This document shows, in pieces, positions 42,263 through 50,054 of a stretch of DNA of 64,000 bases. Source of the stretch: Epilithonimonas zeae (GTDB lineage: Bacteria > Bacteroidota > Bacteroidia > Flavobacteriales > Weeksellaceae); NCBI RefSeq assembly GCF_900141765.1, contig NZ_FSRK01000003.1:124001-188000 (forward strand), read 5' to 3'. Position 1 is the stretch's first letter. Each line of letters starts with the position of its first letter. A program made the position numbers and the translations under genes. The notes beneath the pieces are model-generated. The model had not been told where the DNA came from. It saw nothing but the letters and a program-made list of their open reading frames with translations, and did not search any database.

Positions 42263-44116
42263 TTATTCTACAGTAACTGATTTTGCTAGGTTTCTAGGCT
42301 GATCTACATTAGCTCCTCTAGCCACAGCAATATAATATGATAATAGCTGTAAAGGTACAGATGCTAAGATTGGAGAGAAGCATTCTGATGTCTCAGGAAT
42401 CTCTATAATATAGTCCGCCATTGCAGAAACTTGCATATCACCTTTGTTGACAATTGCAATTACTTTTCCCTTCCTAGCTTTGATTTCTTGTACATTACTC
42501 ACAATCTTATCATAATGTCCAACTTTTGGAGCAATAATAACAATTGGCATATTTTCATCAATCAAAGCAATAGGTCCGTGCTTCATTTCAGCAGCAGGAT
42601 AACCTTCAGCATGAATGTAAGAAATCTCCTTTAATTTAAGAGCTCCTTCCAAAGCTGTAGGGAAATTGTAACCTCTACCTAAATACAAGAAATTGGTAGC
42701 ATCAACAAATTTGGAAGCAATTGTTTTAACTGTTTCATCTACTGAGTTAAGAACGTCTTCTACTTTTTTCGGAATAGCATTCAATTCAGTAATTAATCTC
42801 ATGAAATCTGCTTTTCCAAGATTTCCATTATGATTACCTAACTTAATTGCAATTAATGATAATATTGTTAATTGTGCAGTGAAAGCTTTTGTAGAAGCTA
42901 CACCAATTTCTGGTCCAGCGTGTGTATAAGCACCAGCATCTGTGTAACGAGCGATTGAAGAATCGACAACATTACAAATTCCAAAAACGAAAGCCCCTTT
43001 TTCTTTAGCTAATTTGATGGCAGCCATTGTATCAGCCGTTTCACCCGATTGGGAAATTGCAATAACTACATCTTTAGAACTTATAATTGGATCTCTGTAT
43101 CTGAACTCTGAAGCATATTCTACTTCTACCGGAACTCTGGCAAACTCTTCAATAAGATATTCGCCTATTAATCCGGCATGCCAAGAAGTACCACAAGCAA
43201 TGATGATAATTCTTTCCGCATTAGTCAACCTATCTAAATGATCCCAGATACCAGCCATTTTAATGATTCCTTCATCAACCAAAAGGCGGCCTCTCATTGT
43301 ATCGTGAATAGACTTTGGCTGTTCGAAGATTTCTTTTAACATAAAATGATCGTAACCACCTTTTTCTATTTGTTCCAGATTAAGTCTCAGCTCTTGAATA
43401 GCAGGCTCGATTTTAGCATTTTCTTTAATTGTTCTTATGTCGATTCCAGATTCTAAAGAGATTGTCGCCATGTGACCTTCTTCAAGGTAAACTGCTTCTT
43501 TTGTAAATTCAACAAATGGTGATGCATCAGAAGCAACAAAATACTCGTTTTCACCAATACCAACAGCTAAAGGAGAACCTAATCTCGCAACTACTAACTG
43601 TCCTGGAAAATCTTCATGCATCACAGAAACCGCATAAGCGCCATAAACTTCGTTCAAAGCATATCTTACAGCTTCCGGAAAGTCTAAAGCAGGCTCTTTA
43701 TCCATAAAATACTGGATAAGATTTACTAAAACTTCTGTATCTGTTTCAGATTTAAACTCGTAATCTTTATTGATAAGCATTGTTTTAATCGTATCATAAT
43801 TTTCTATAATACCATTATGCACAATTGCAATTTTACCATTATTAGAAAGGTGTGGATGAGAATTGTTATCACTAGGAACACCGTGTGTAGCCCATCTTGT
43901 GTGACCCATCCCTAATTTAGCAGTTTCCTTCAAACCTTTTGAAATTGCGACAAGATCATCTACTTTTCCTTTGGTTTTTTTAACTTCCAAATCTCCGTTT
44001 TGAGATTCTAAAATAATCCCAGCACTGTCATAACCACGATATTCCAGACGACGCAACCCGTTGATTACTATATCATATGCATCTCTAAAACCTGTATATC
44101 CAACAATTCCACACAT
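42263..44116 (-). CDS. glmS: Glutamine--fructose-6-phosphate aminotransferase (isomerizing)
   Basis: 617 residues. MCGIVGYTG supplies the N-terminal nucleophile Cys; HTRWATHGVPSDNNSHPH and GKIAIVHNGIIENY belong to the glutaminase domain (1-240). Two SIS domains follow (IIIACGTSWHAGLIGEYLIEE; GVASTKAFTAQL), with the C-terminal DQPRNLAKSVTVE loop. The enzyme makes glucosamine-6-phosphate for peptidoglycan and LPS. The gene lies 11 bp after the DUF4270 gene, so cell-wall precursor synthesis is linked to the upstream genes. No glmS ribozyme-like element is evident in the 11-bp gap. Confidence 0.96.
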   Translation of the reverse strand: MCGIVGYTGFRDAYDIVINGLRRLEYRGYDSAGIILESQNGDLEVKKTKGKVDDLVAISKGLKETAKLGMGHTRWATHGVPSDNNSHPHLSNNGKIAIVHNGIIENYDTIKTMLINKDYEFKSETDTEVLVNLIQYFMDKEPALDFPEAVRYALNEVYGAYAVSVMHEDFPGQLVVARLGSPLAVGIGENEYFVASDASPFVEFTKEAVYLEEGHMATISLESGIDIRTIKENAKIEPAIQELRLNLEQIEKGGYDHFMLKEIFEQPKSIHDTMRGRLLVDEGIIKMAGIWDHLDRLTNAERIIIIACGTSWHAGLIGEYLIEEFARVPVEVEYASEFRYRDPIISSKDVVIAISQSGETADTMAAIKLAKEKGAFVFGICNVVDSSIARYTDAGAYTHAGPEIGVASTKAFTAQLTILSLIAIKLGNHNGNLGKADFMRLITELNAIPKKVEDVLNSVDETVKTIASKFVDATNFLYLGRGYNFPTALEGALKLKEISYIHAEGYPAAEMKHGPIALIDENMPIVIIAPKVGHYDKIVSNVQEIKARKGKVIAIVNKGDMQVSAMADYIIEIPETSECFSPILASVPLQLLSYYIAVARGANVDQPRNLAKSVTVE

Positions 44117-44127
44117 AGTTTATGTTT

Positions 44128-45732
44128 TTATTTTTTAGTATATATTATTCTAAGCTGAGCTACCTTAGAAGTATTTAATATTTTTTCACCCGCATTACCC
44201 AGATTATTTATATCTGTTCCTTTAAGCACGATACGGTACGGATTATAAGCTCTGTCATTATATGCTTGTCCTAATAAAAGACCAGTAGAAGCATCACTTA
44301 AATAACTTCCGACATTAACAATAAAGTCTTTTCCTTTTGTAACATCATAAGTCTCATCTTCGATAATTTTCTTTAAAGATGCCGTAATTCCTATATCATA
44401 AGATGCATTTTCTGTAGAAAGATTAGCTGTTTTTATTAATGAATAGCCTGCACTAGCCAACTCTGTCATATCTGGTAAAAATCCAGTTTCATTATTTTGG
44501 CGAACGATTAAACTGCTTGGTTTTCTGTATGAATTTTTCCAAGTTGTATCATCATTGAATAAACGAAGTTTTGCAGAAACGATTCCTACTTTATTCTCCT
44601 TATATAGTTTTTTAAGCGATAAAATAGTACCAGCAGGGATTCTTAAACCAATACTACTTCCGCCCATTCCTTGCATATATAGCTTATCAGCTGCAGTAAC
44701 TGAAAACTGAGGCACTTCAGGTTTATCCAAATCTTTAGCCTTAACAGCTAAGCCCATTGCAGTCGTATAATCAGTAGGCCTATTGAAAATAATACTACTA
44801 AAATGAGTATTACCAGATCCTAAATTCAAAGTAGTTTGTGCTTTTGTCCTTGTAACGGTTCCATCTGTTGCAGTAACATCGTTCTTATAATAAATTACAA
44901 TTCCTGCATCGTTAGGTGCCATAGAAAAAAGGTAACCTTTTGGCTCATCAACAGAAATGCTGATTCCTTTGAAATATCTGATAAAAGAAGCCGCATCCTT
45001 TAAAACCTGATTACCTTGTTTAGCGATAATTTTATCTTGGAAAAATGGTTTATCCAGTGGGATACGAAGAGAAACTGCATTATTTACCAATTCGGTACCA
45101 TCTGAATCTTTTGTAATCACAACAGAGTTTATTGTTCCATTAAATGATTTGGATCCAATCTCCGAACCTATCGCAAAAGCTTTATTAGAAGATAATGAAT
45201 CTGAAGCTCCGCCCATAAAGTCGGTTACTTCATTCACTTTTATATTAACGACTAATTTATCTTTTCCGTTTTTGGTTCTTCCGTATTTGCTTACAGGATA
45301 TGTCGTAACTACCTTTTTAGCAGCAACAGAACCATCTGGGTAAATATAATCTTCGGTTGTATTTGTAGTAAGAGAATCTGTAGCGTATCTCGGCTTCAAA
45401 GTAAGAACTACAGAGTCGATAACAGGATTTTTTCCAAAATCAGGATTATAAGTATCCAATCTTAACTGAGTAAGGTATGATACTTTCTGACTTCCGAAAA
45501 CATCCTCTTCAAAATTACCTATTCTAACACTATCCAGTTTAGACGCATCTGATTGGATAACATCATTATTATTAATATTGTAAGCGATAATACTATATGC
45601 TTGATCCGCACCATCTGCTCCTTCTACCAATTGAGACCCTAGATCATCTAAATCTCCTTCACAAGAATTTAATACAATTACTCCCATCAACAAGAACGGA
45701 AGCAACTTCATTAATGTTTTTATTTTTATCAT
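44128..45732 (-). CDS. DUF4270 family lipoprotein
   Basis: 534 residues with a lipobox at VLNSCEG (Cys about 24). The mature part is beta-rich: SIIAYNINNNDVIQSDASKLDSVRIGNFEEDVFG, NPVIDSVVLTLKPRYATDS, RYFKGISISVDEP and YNDRAYNPYRIVLKGT. I recognise DUF4270, an abundant Bacteroidota outer-membrane lipoprotein family of unknown function. It sits 20 bp after the glycogen synthase gene and 11 bp before glmS, an arrangement typical of flavobacteria. Confidence 0.85.
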   Translation of the reverse strand: MIKIKTLMKLLPFLLMGVIVLNSCEGDLDDLGSQLVEGADGADQAYSIIAYNINNNDVIQSDASKLDSVRIGNFEEDVFGSQKVSYLTQLRLDTYNPDFGKNPVIDSVVLTLKPRYATDSLTTNTTEDYIYPDGSVAAKKVVTTYPVSKYGRTKNGKDKLVVNIKVNEVTDFMGGASDSLSSNKAFAIGSEIGSKSFNGTINSVVITKDSDGTELVNNAVSLRIPLDKPFFQDKIIAKQGNQVLKDAASFIRYFKGISISVDEPKGYLFSMAPNDAGIVIYYKNDVTATDGTVTRTKAQTTLNLGSGNTHFSSIIFNRPTDYTTAMGLAVKAKDLDKPEVPQFSVTAADKLYMQGMGGSSIGLRIPAGTILSLKKLYKENKVGIVSAKLRLFNDDTTWKNSYRKPSSLIVRQNNETGFLPDMTELASAGYSLIKTANLSTENASYDIGITASLKKIIEDETYDVTKGKDFIVNVGSYLSDASTGLLLGQAYNDRAYNPYRIVLKGTDINNLGNAGEKILNTSKVAQLRIIYTKK

Positions 45733-45752
45733 TATTTTATGAACAATAGTAA

Positions 45753-46523
45753 TTAATAAACCTGAGCTATAGAATCTGCATTCAGATAGTCTGATTTTTC
45801 AGCATCTGCTTTCCCATAAGCCTCCTCAAGTTTTTCTTCAAGAAATTCATTTCCTTTTACGATGACATCTACATAATCCATACTTGCATTAACAAAATTC
45901 AAGAAGCTTGGTTTATCTAACGATTGTAGACCAGAAATATTATCGAATTCCAAAATTTCTTTGGTATTTTCATTCAACGGAATATCATCCTCATTATATA
46001 CAGAAAGAACAATTTTGGTATCTTTGAAATAAGTATCGTCTTTGTAATAAGTTTTCAAATAAATCGGGATTAAAGCTGACATCCATCCATTTAAATGGAT
46101 AACATCCGGAACCCAGTTTAGTTTTTTGATAGTTTCTATAACACCTCTTGCAAAGAAAACAGCTCTCTCGTTGTTATCTTCAAATGGTGCTCCTTCGTCA
46201 TCAAAATAATATTGTTTTCTTTTGAAGTACTCTTCATTATCAATGAAATAAACCTGCAAACGCTCACCAGGTAAAGAAGCAACTTTAATAATCAATGGTT
46301 GATCCAGATCATTAATAATGATGTTCATCCCAGAAAGTCTGATTACCTCGTGTAATTGGAATTTTCTTTCACTGATTTGTCCGAATCTAGGCATAAAAAC
46401 CCTTACATCGTTACCTCCGCCGTGCATTTTCAGCGCCATTTTGTGTACCAAGCTCCCGATATTTGTCTCCTCTTGGTAGGGAAACATTTCCGTAGTAACG
46501 TATAAAATCTTTTGATTAGGCAT
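45753..46523 (-). CDS. Short GT5-type glycogen/starch synthase
   Basis: 256 residues, about half the length of classical GlgA. It contains the N-terminal GT5 Rossmann half: VTTEMFPYQEETNIGSLVHKMALKMHGGGNDVRVFMPRFG, VIHLNGWMSALIPIYLK and VLSVYNEDD. The C-terminal ADP-glucose-binding half is absent. The start has a promoter box nearby (TAATTTTG, 46569-46562) and the stop is followed directly by the next gene, so it is a settled short form, not a fresh truncation. Enzymatic activity is doubtful. Divergent from panC. Confidence 0.8.
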   Translation of the reverse strand: MPNQKILYVTTEMFPYQEETNIGSLVHKMALKMHGGGNDVRVFMPRFGQISERKFQLHEVIRLSGMNIIINDLDQPLIIKVASLPGERLQVYFIDNEEYFKRKQYYFDDEGAPFEDNNERAVFFARGVIETIKKLNWVPDVIHLNGWMSALIPIYLKTYYKDDTYFKDTKIVLSVYNEDDIPLNENTKEILEFDNISGLQSLDKPSFLNFVNASMDYVDVIVKGNEFLEEKLEEAYGKADAEKSDYLNADSIAQVY

Positions 46524-46561
46524 AAAATTTACTTTAAACGAAGTACAAAAACTTCATTTTG

Positions 46562-46569
46562 CAAAATTA
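46562..46569 (-). promoter_or_regulatory. -7 box of the glycogen synthase-DUF4270-glmS unit
   Basis: TAATTTTG on the minus strand, 38 bp before the ATG at 46523. The rest of the 295-bp divergent spacer 46524-46818 is very AT-rich and holds no other feature I can support apart from the panC box. Confidence 0.5.
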
Positions 46570-46788
46570 CAAAAAATTAAATCAAAACATTTATTTTCCT
46601 TAATATTAATACTTAACATTCAAACATATTATATATCAACAAGTTAATTATAGCTAAATGTTAATTTCTAAATGAAACAATGGATTTATTAAACATTACA
46701 AGTCACTCAATTACAATTTTTATCATTTAAATGTTTTTAAATTTGAATGAAACTATCTGGATTCTAATAAAATCAATCTAAAAACTAT

Positions 46789-46796
46789 TACCTTTG
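46789..46796 (+). promoter_or_regulatory. -7 box of panC
   Basis: TACCTTTG fits TAnnTTTG, 22 bp before the ATG at 46819. Confidence 0.5.
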
Positions 46797-46818
46797 AACT
46801 ATAAACATCAATATAATA

Positions 46819-47664
46819 ATGCAGGTTTTCTACGATTACAATTCATTTTCAAATTATATTAATACTCAAAAAAAACAAGGCAAATCAATAGGTTTCGCAC
46901 CCACAATGGGAGCCTTGCACGAAGGACATATTTCACTTTATCAGGAAGCGAGAAAGGAAAACGATATTGTAGTATCTTCTATTTTTGTTAATCCTACTCA
47001 GTTTAATAATCCTGAAGATCTTGAAAAATATCCTAGAACCATAGAAGATGACATCAAGAAATTAGAAAATTCAAATCTTGTAGATGCAGTATATATTCCG
47101 AGAGTTGAAGATATCTATCCTAACGGGATGGAAAGGAAAAGTTACAATTTTGGAGGAATCGAAAACGAAATGGAAGGCGCTGCCAGACCAGGACATTTTG
47201 ATGGTGTTGGAACAGTTGTAGAAGAATTATTCCGACAAGTACAACCAGACAACGCTTATTTTGGAGAAAAAGATTTTCAGCAATTAAAAATCATCGAAAA
47301 ATTGGTTGAAGTTTTGGATTTGAAAATCAAAATTCACGGTGTGAAAATCCATAGAGAACATAACGGATTAGCCATGAGTTCTCGTAATATGAGACTTTCT
47401 GAAACTGAAAAAGAAACTTCATCTATTATATATAAGACTTTGAAGCAGGTTAATGACTGGACAAAAACCTTAAGTATTTCTGATATCAAGGAAAAAGTTG
47501 AAAATATCTTCTGCCAAGGAGAAATGGCTTTGGAATATTTTATGATTGCGGATGAAGAAACTTTGAAAGAGGTTGATTCTTTATCAGAAAACAAAAACTA
47601 CAGAGCTTTTATAGTTGTGAACGTTGGAAGCGTAAGATTAATTGACAATCTTCATTTGGATTAA
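46819..47664 (+). CDS. panC: Pantoate--beta-alanine ligase
   Basis: 281 residues. Nucleotidyl-transferase motifs: GFAPTMGALHEGHISLY (HIGH-like, about 25-41), SIFVNPTQFN, ARPGHFDGVGTVVEELF, NAYFGEKDFQQL and GLAMSSRNMRLS (KMSKS-equivalent, about 189). It joins pantoate and beta-alanine to pantothenate, the coenzyme A precursor. Divergent from the glycogen synthase gene across 295 bp, as in other flavobacteria; panD is not adjacent. Confidence 0.95.
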   Translation: MQVFYDYNSFSNYINTQKKQGKSIGFAPTMGALHEGHISLYQEARKENDIVVSSIFVNPTQFNNPEDLEKYPRTIEDDIKKLENSNLVDAVYIPRVEDIYPNGMERKSYNFGGIENEMEGAARPGHFDGVGTVVEELFRQVQPDNAYFGEKDFQQLKIIEKLVEVLDLKIKIHGVKIHREHNGLAMSSRNMRLSETEKETSSIIYKTLKQVNDWTKTLSISDIKEKVENIFCQGEMALEYFMIADEETLKEVDSLSENKNYRAFIVVNVGSVRLIDNLHLD

Positions 47665-47683
47665 AGATAGATTTAAACAAAAA

Positions 47684-47709
47684 AGAAGCTTCTTTTACAA
47701 GAAGCTTCT
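47684..47709. terminator. Terminator between panC and the tRNA cluster
   Basis: AGAAGCTTCTT (47684-47694) pairs with AAGAAGCTTCT (47699-47709), 4-nt loop. The following T run is on the minus strand (TTTTGTTT), so it mainly ends the tRNA transcript; panC may also use it. Confidence 0.7.
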
Positions 47710-47759
47710 ACACCAAATCACAAAATATTAATATGAAAAAAATTTACTTGCGTAAATTG

Positions 47760-47832
47760 TGACCTGGCTGGGATTCGAACCCAGGACCCATACATTAAAA
47801 GTGTATTGCTCTACCAGCTGAGCTACCAGGTC
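47760..47832 (-). tRNA. tRNA-Lys (UUU anticodon), copy 1
   Basis: Minus-strand cloverleaf: acceptor GACCTGG/CCAGGTC, anticodon stem ATACA/TGTAT with loop CTTTTAA, T arm CTGGGTTCGAATCCCAG, discriminator A. Identical in sequence to the copy at 48040-48112. Confidence 0.97.
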
Positions 47833-47837
47833 GGTCT

Positions 47838-47908
47838 TTGATGAATGATAATTGATGAGAGATAAATGATTAGAAAATTACAAATCAAATATCGATTATC
47901 TCTTATCT
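47838..47908. repeat. Intergenic TTGAT/ATCAA repeat between tRNA genes
   Basis: GATGAATGATAATTGATGAG and later CGATTATCTCTTATCT have the same vocabulary and partial dyad symmetry as the cysD-cysN spacer at 34232-34312. Confidence 0.45.
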
Positions 47909-47920
47909 AAATTTTTGCAG

Positions 47921-48003
47921 TGCCTGCGACTGGACTCGAACCAGCACATCCTTAGGAAACCACCCCCTCAAGATGGCGTGTCTACCAATTTCACCACGCA
48001 GGC
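47921..48003 (-). tRNA. tRNA-Leu (GAG anticodon)
   Basis: Minus-strand class II tRNA of 83 nt: acceptor GCCTGCG/CGCAGGC, anticodon stem CCATC/GGTGG with loop TTGAGGG, long variable arm, T arm CTGGTTCGAGTCCAG, discriminator A. Confidence 0.93.
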
Positions 48004-48012
48004 AAAAAAAAA

Positions 48013-48026
48013 CCGTATCGCTACGG
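48013..48026 (-). other. Small hairpin between tRNA-Lys and tRNA-Leu
   Basis: CCGTA TCGC TACGG flanked by an A run on the left, that is T run on the minus strand. It could be a weak terminator or a processing signal in the tRNA transcript. Confidence 0.4.
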
Positions 48027-48039
48027 ATTTATTTGCTAG

Positions 48040-48112
48040 TGACCTGGCTGGGATTCGAACCCAGGACCCATACATTAAAAGTGTATTGCTCTACCAGCTG
48101 AGCTACCAGGTC
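48040..48112 (-). tRNA. tRNA-Lys (UUU anticodon), copy 2
   Basis: Base-for-base copy of the tRNA at 47760-47832; the identity extends about 4 bases past the 3' end and 3 bases before the 5' end, then stops. Confidence 0.97.
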
Positions 48113-48160
48113 GGCCACTTCTTAAACTTAGCAACATATGTTGTTCCGTTTAGAGTGGTG

Positions 48161-48190
48161 CAAAGATAGGGCTTTTTTTAAAATCTCAAA
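48161..48190 (-). promoter_or_regulatory. Promoter of the tRNA-Lys-Leu-Lys cluster
   Basis: Minus-strand TTTG (48190-48187), 18 nt, TATCTTTG (48168-48161). Confidence 0.7.
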
Positions 48191-48221
48191 ATTTTTTTCG
48201 AACTTTGTTTAAAATAAAATT

Positions 48222-48737
48222 ATGATTATTTCTCTATTGGGATATATGGGTAGTGGTAAATCTCACATTTCCAAAAACTTGAGCCAAAAAATAAATTTCA
48301 CATTAATTGACCTTGATCAAAAGATTTCTGAAGAGCATCACCAAACAATCCCAGAAATCTTCCAAAACAAGGGTGAAATCTTCTTTCGAAAAGAGGAAAA
48401 AAGGATTTTGGAAGAAATTTTAAATTCAGAAGACAACATTATTTTAAGTCTTGGCGGAGGAACTCCTGTTTACTATAATAATATGGAAATCATCAATGAA
48501 AAATCTAAAAGTATATTTTTGAGAAGCTCTGTAAAAACTTTAACAGAACGTGTTCTTTTACAAAAACACACCAGACCTTTGATTTCCAAATTAGAAGATT
48601 CTAATGTTCCCGAGTTTATTGCTAAACATCTTTTTGAGAGAAATCCTTATTATTCTCAAGCTCATTTCACTGTTGATACAGATTCTAAAAGTGCTAATTT
48701 AATTTCAGACGAAATTATATCACTTTTAAAAATTTAA
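48222..48737 (+). CDS. aroK: Shikimate kinase
   Basis: 171 residues. Walker A GYMGSGKS (about 7-14), the shikimate-binding DLD in LIDLDQKI (about 32-34), FRKEE and LGGGTPVYYNN (about 77-87), and the lid region KHTRPLIS. It phosphorylates shikimate in chorismate synthesis. The start is the ATG at 48222, 32 bp from the divergent tRNA promoter. The 3' end overlaps the convergent S4 gene by 4 bp. Confidence 0.93.
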   Translation: MIISLLGYMGSGKSHISKNLSQKINFTLIDLDQKISEEHHQTIPEIFQNKGEIFFRKEEKRILEEILNSEDNIILSLGGGTPVYYNNMEIINEKSKSIFLRSSVKTLTERVLLQKHTRPLISKLEDSNVPEFIAKHLFERNPYYSQAHFTVDTDSKSANLISDEIISLLKI

Positions 48738-49168
48738 TCTTCATCGTCTTTATTCTCATTGAAAAATACATCCCAATCATCATTATCCATATCTTCAGTA
48801 GAATCACCTGCAGAATAGTCGTCCATATCTCTTCTGTCCTTTTTGGTCGGTCGACCGATACCTTTTTGTCTGTAATAATCTTGTGAAGATTTTCTCATTG
48901 CCAAGATTTCATATTGGTCTTTCTCCGTCATATCAATTACATAGATAGAAACTAATTTGGCTCCTACTCTGCTCTTCGGTATATCTATAACTTTGATTTT
49001 ATAATCGATTTGATTTTTTCTGATTTTTATAATATCTCCATTTTTCACTTCTTTAGAAGATTTTACAACATTTTCTCCTATGCTTACTCTATTTTTTTTT
49101 ATTTCATCTGCTGCAATGGTTCTGGTCTTATAAAATCTTACACTCCATAAAAATTTATCTATTCTCAT
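48734..49168 (-). CDS. S4-domain RNA-binding protein, HslR type
   Basis: 144 residues. MRIDKFLWSVRFYKTRTIAADEIKKNRVSIGENVVKSSKEVKNGDII is the S4 fold with the RIDKFLW start of heat-shock protein 15 (HslR). A basic middle (YYRQKGIGRPTKKDRR) is followed by an acidic tail (DDYSAGDSTEDMDNDD). HslR binds stalled 50S subunits carrying nascent chains in E. coli; the acidic tail is an addition. Convergent overlap of 4 bp with aroK. Confidence 0.87.
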   Translation of the reverse strand: MRIDKFLWSVRFYKTRTIAADEIKKNRVSIGENVVKSSKEVKNGDIIKIRKNQIDYKIKVIDIPKSRVGAKLVSIYVIDMTEKDQYEILAMRKSSQDYYRQKGIGRPTKKDRRDMDDYSAGDSTEDMDNDDWDVFFNENKDDED

Positions 49169-49177
49169 AATTTTTTA

Positions 49178-49185
49178 TACTTTTG
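49178..49185 (+). promoter_or_regulatory. -7 box of the FKBP-like lipoprotein gene
   Basis: TACTTTTG, 40 bp before the ATG at 49226. Confidence 0.45.
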
Positions 49186-49225
49186 TCACGTTAAAATTAA
49201 TCGCAATTTAACATTAAATAAAAAA

Positions 49226-49978
49226 ATGAAGAAAATACTTTTAGGAATAGCTCTTTCCGTAGTCGTATTGCAAGGCTGCAAAAAGGATCGTGATGAAGAG
49301 GAAGTTGTTCCGGAAATATCAGTTGAGGAACAAAAAACCTATGACGATGCAGCAGCAAAAGATTTTTTAACCAAAAATTATCTTAACAGCAAAGGTGTTA
49401 TCACTGCTTTTGATGATACTGTAACCACAGATGATAATGAGAAAAAACTGATTGATTATGATTATAAAACACTTCCGTCAGGAGTTATCTATATTGTAAG
49501 ACCAGGTGCACAGCCAGATCCTGGTAAAGAGGTTGGAACTACAGATGTTATTAGTATATTTCAATTTGCAAAAAGTTATTCTTCTGCAAAAGTAGATGAT
49601 AAAATTATATATAATAATGAATCAACTTTTGTAAATTCAATTGCTTCAGGAAACGTTATATCTGATACCTCTCTCTTGAATCCAACAAATTATTTTTACG
49701 TTAAACAATCCGTTTTAGAAGCTTATAACAAAGCTAATAGCACAAATATTGGAAAAGATTTTTATGAAATCGAGGGCTTTCAAGAAGGTTTAAAATATTT
49801 CAAATCTTTTGATTTAGATAATTCTGCAGAATATAACATGCAAGGTGTGATTATAGTGCCATCCAGAGCTGCTTATGGAAGAGATAATTCCATTTATGGC
49901 ACTGCTTATAGAAACAGAAGTTTCGTTTTCAATTTCCAGCTTTATAATACCAGAGCAAGAAAAACTAATGAAAATTAA
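49226..49978 (+). CDS. FKBP-like lipoprotein
   Basis: 250 residues with a lipobox at VVLQGC (Cys about 18) and an acidic linker. The N-terminal part resembles the chain before FKBP domains (DAAAKDFLTKNYLNSKGVI). The C-terminal part has DYKTLPSGVIYIVRPG, TDVISIFQFAKSYSS, GFQEGLKYF and MQGVIIVPSRAAYGRD, where SRAAYG is like the PSxLAYG signature of FKBP-type prolyl isomerases. Catalytic residues look degenerate, so isomerase activity is uncertain. GldI is a related flavobacterial lipoprotein, but it should not be assumed here. Confidence 0.65.
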   Translation: MKKILLGIALSVVVLQGCKKDRDEEEVVPEISVEEQKTYDDAAAKDFLTKNYLNSKGVITAFDDTVTTDDNEKKLIDYDYKTLPSGVIYIVRPGAQPDPGKEVGTTDVISIFQFAKSYSSAKVDDKIIYNNESTFVNSIASGNVISDTSLLNPTNYFYVKQSVLEAYNKANSTNIGKDFYEIEGFQEGLKYFKSFDLDNSAEYNMQGVIIVPSRAAYGRDNSIYGTAYRNRSFVFNFQLYNTRARKTNEN

Positions 49979-49999
49979 TTAGATTTTCATCTAAAAATA

Positions 50000-50040
50000 A
50001 AAAGGGAGAAATTTCAATCGTGAAATTTCTCCCTTTTATT
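50000..50040. terminator. Bidirectional terminator, 17-bp stem
   Basis: AAAAGGGAGAAATTTCA (50000-50016) pairs with its complement at 50021-50037, 4-nt loop, T runs both ways. Shared by the convergent FKBP-like and mtaB genes. Confidence 0.9.
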
Positions 50041-50054
50041 TTTAATAATTTATT

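Noticed and set aside
45753-46523. Broken glycogen synthase pseudogene
   Set aside because: The reading frame is intact, has a promoter box and clean stop, and the short form in front of DUF4270-glmS is a normal flavobacterial arrangement.
47915-48169. Open frame of 84 codons on the plus strand over tRNA-Leu and tRNA-Lys
   Set aside because: It covers two certain tRNA genes on the opposite strand; the peptide is the usual tRNA-antisense artefact.
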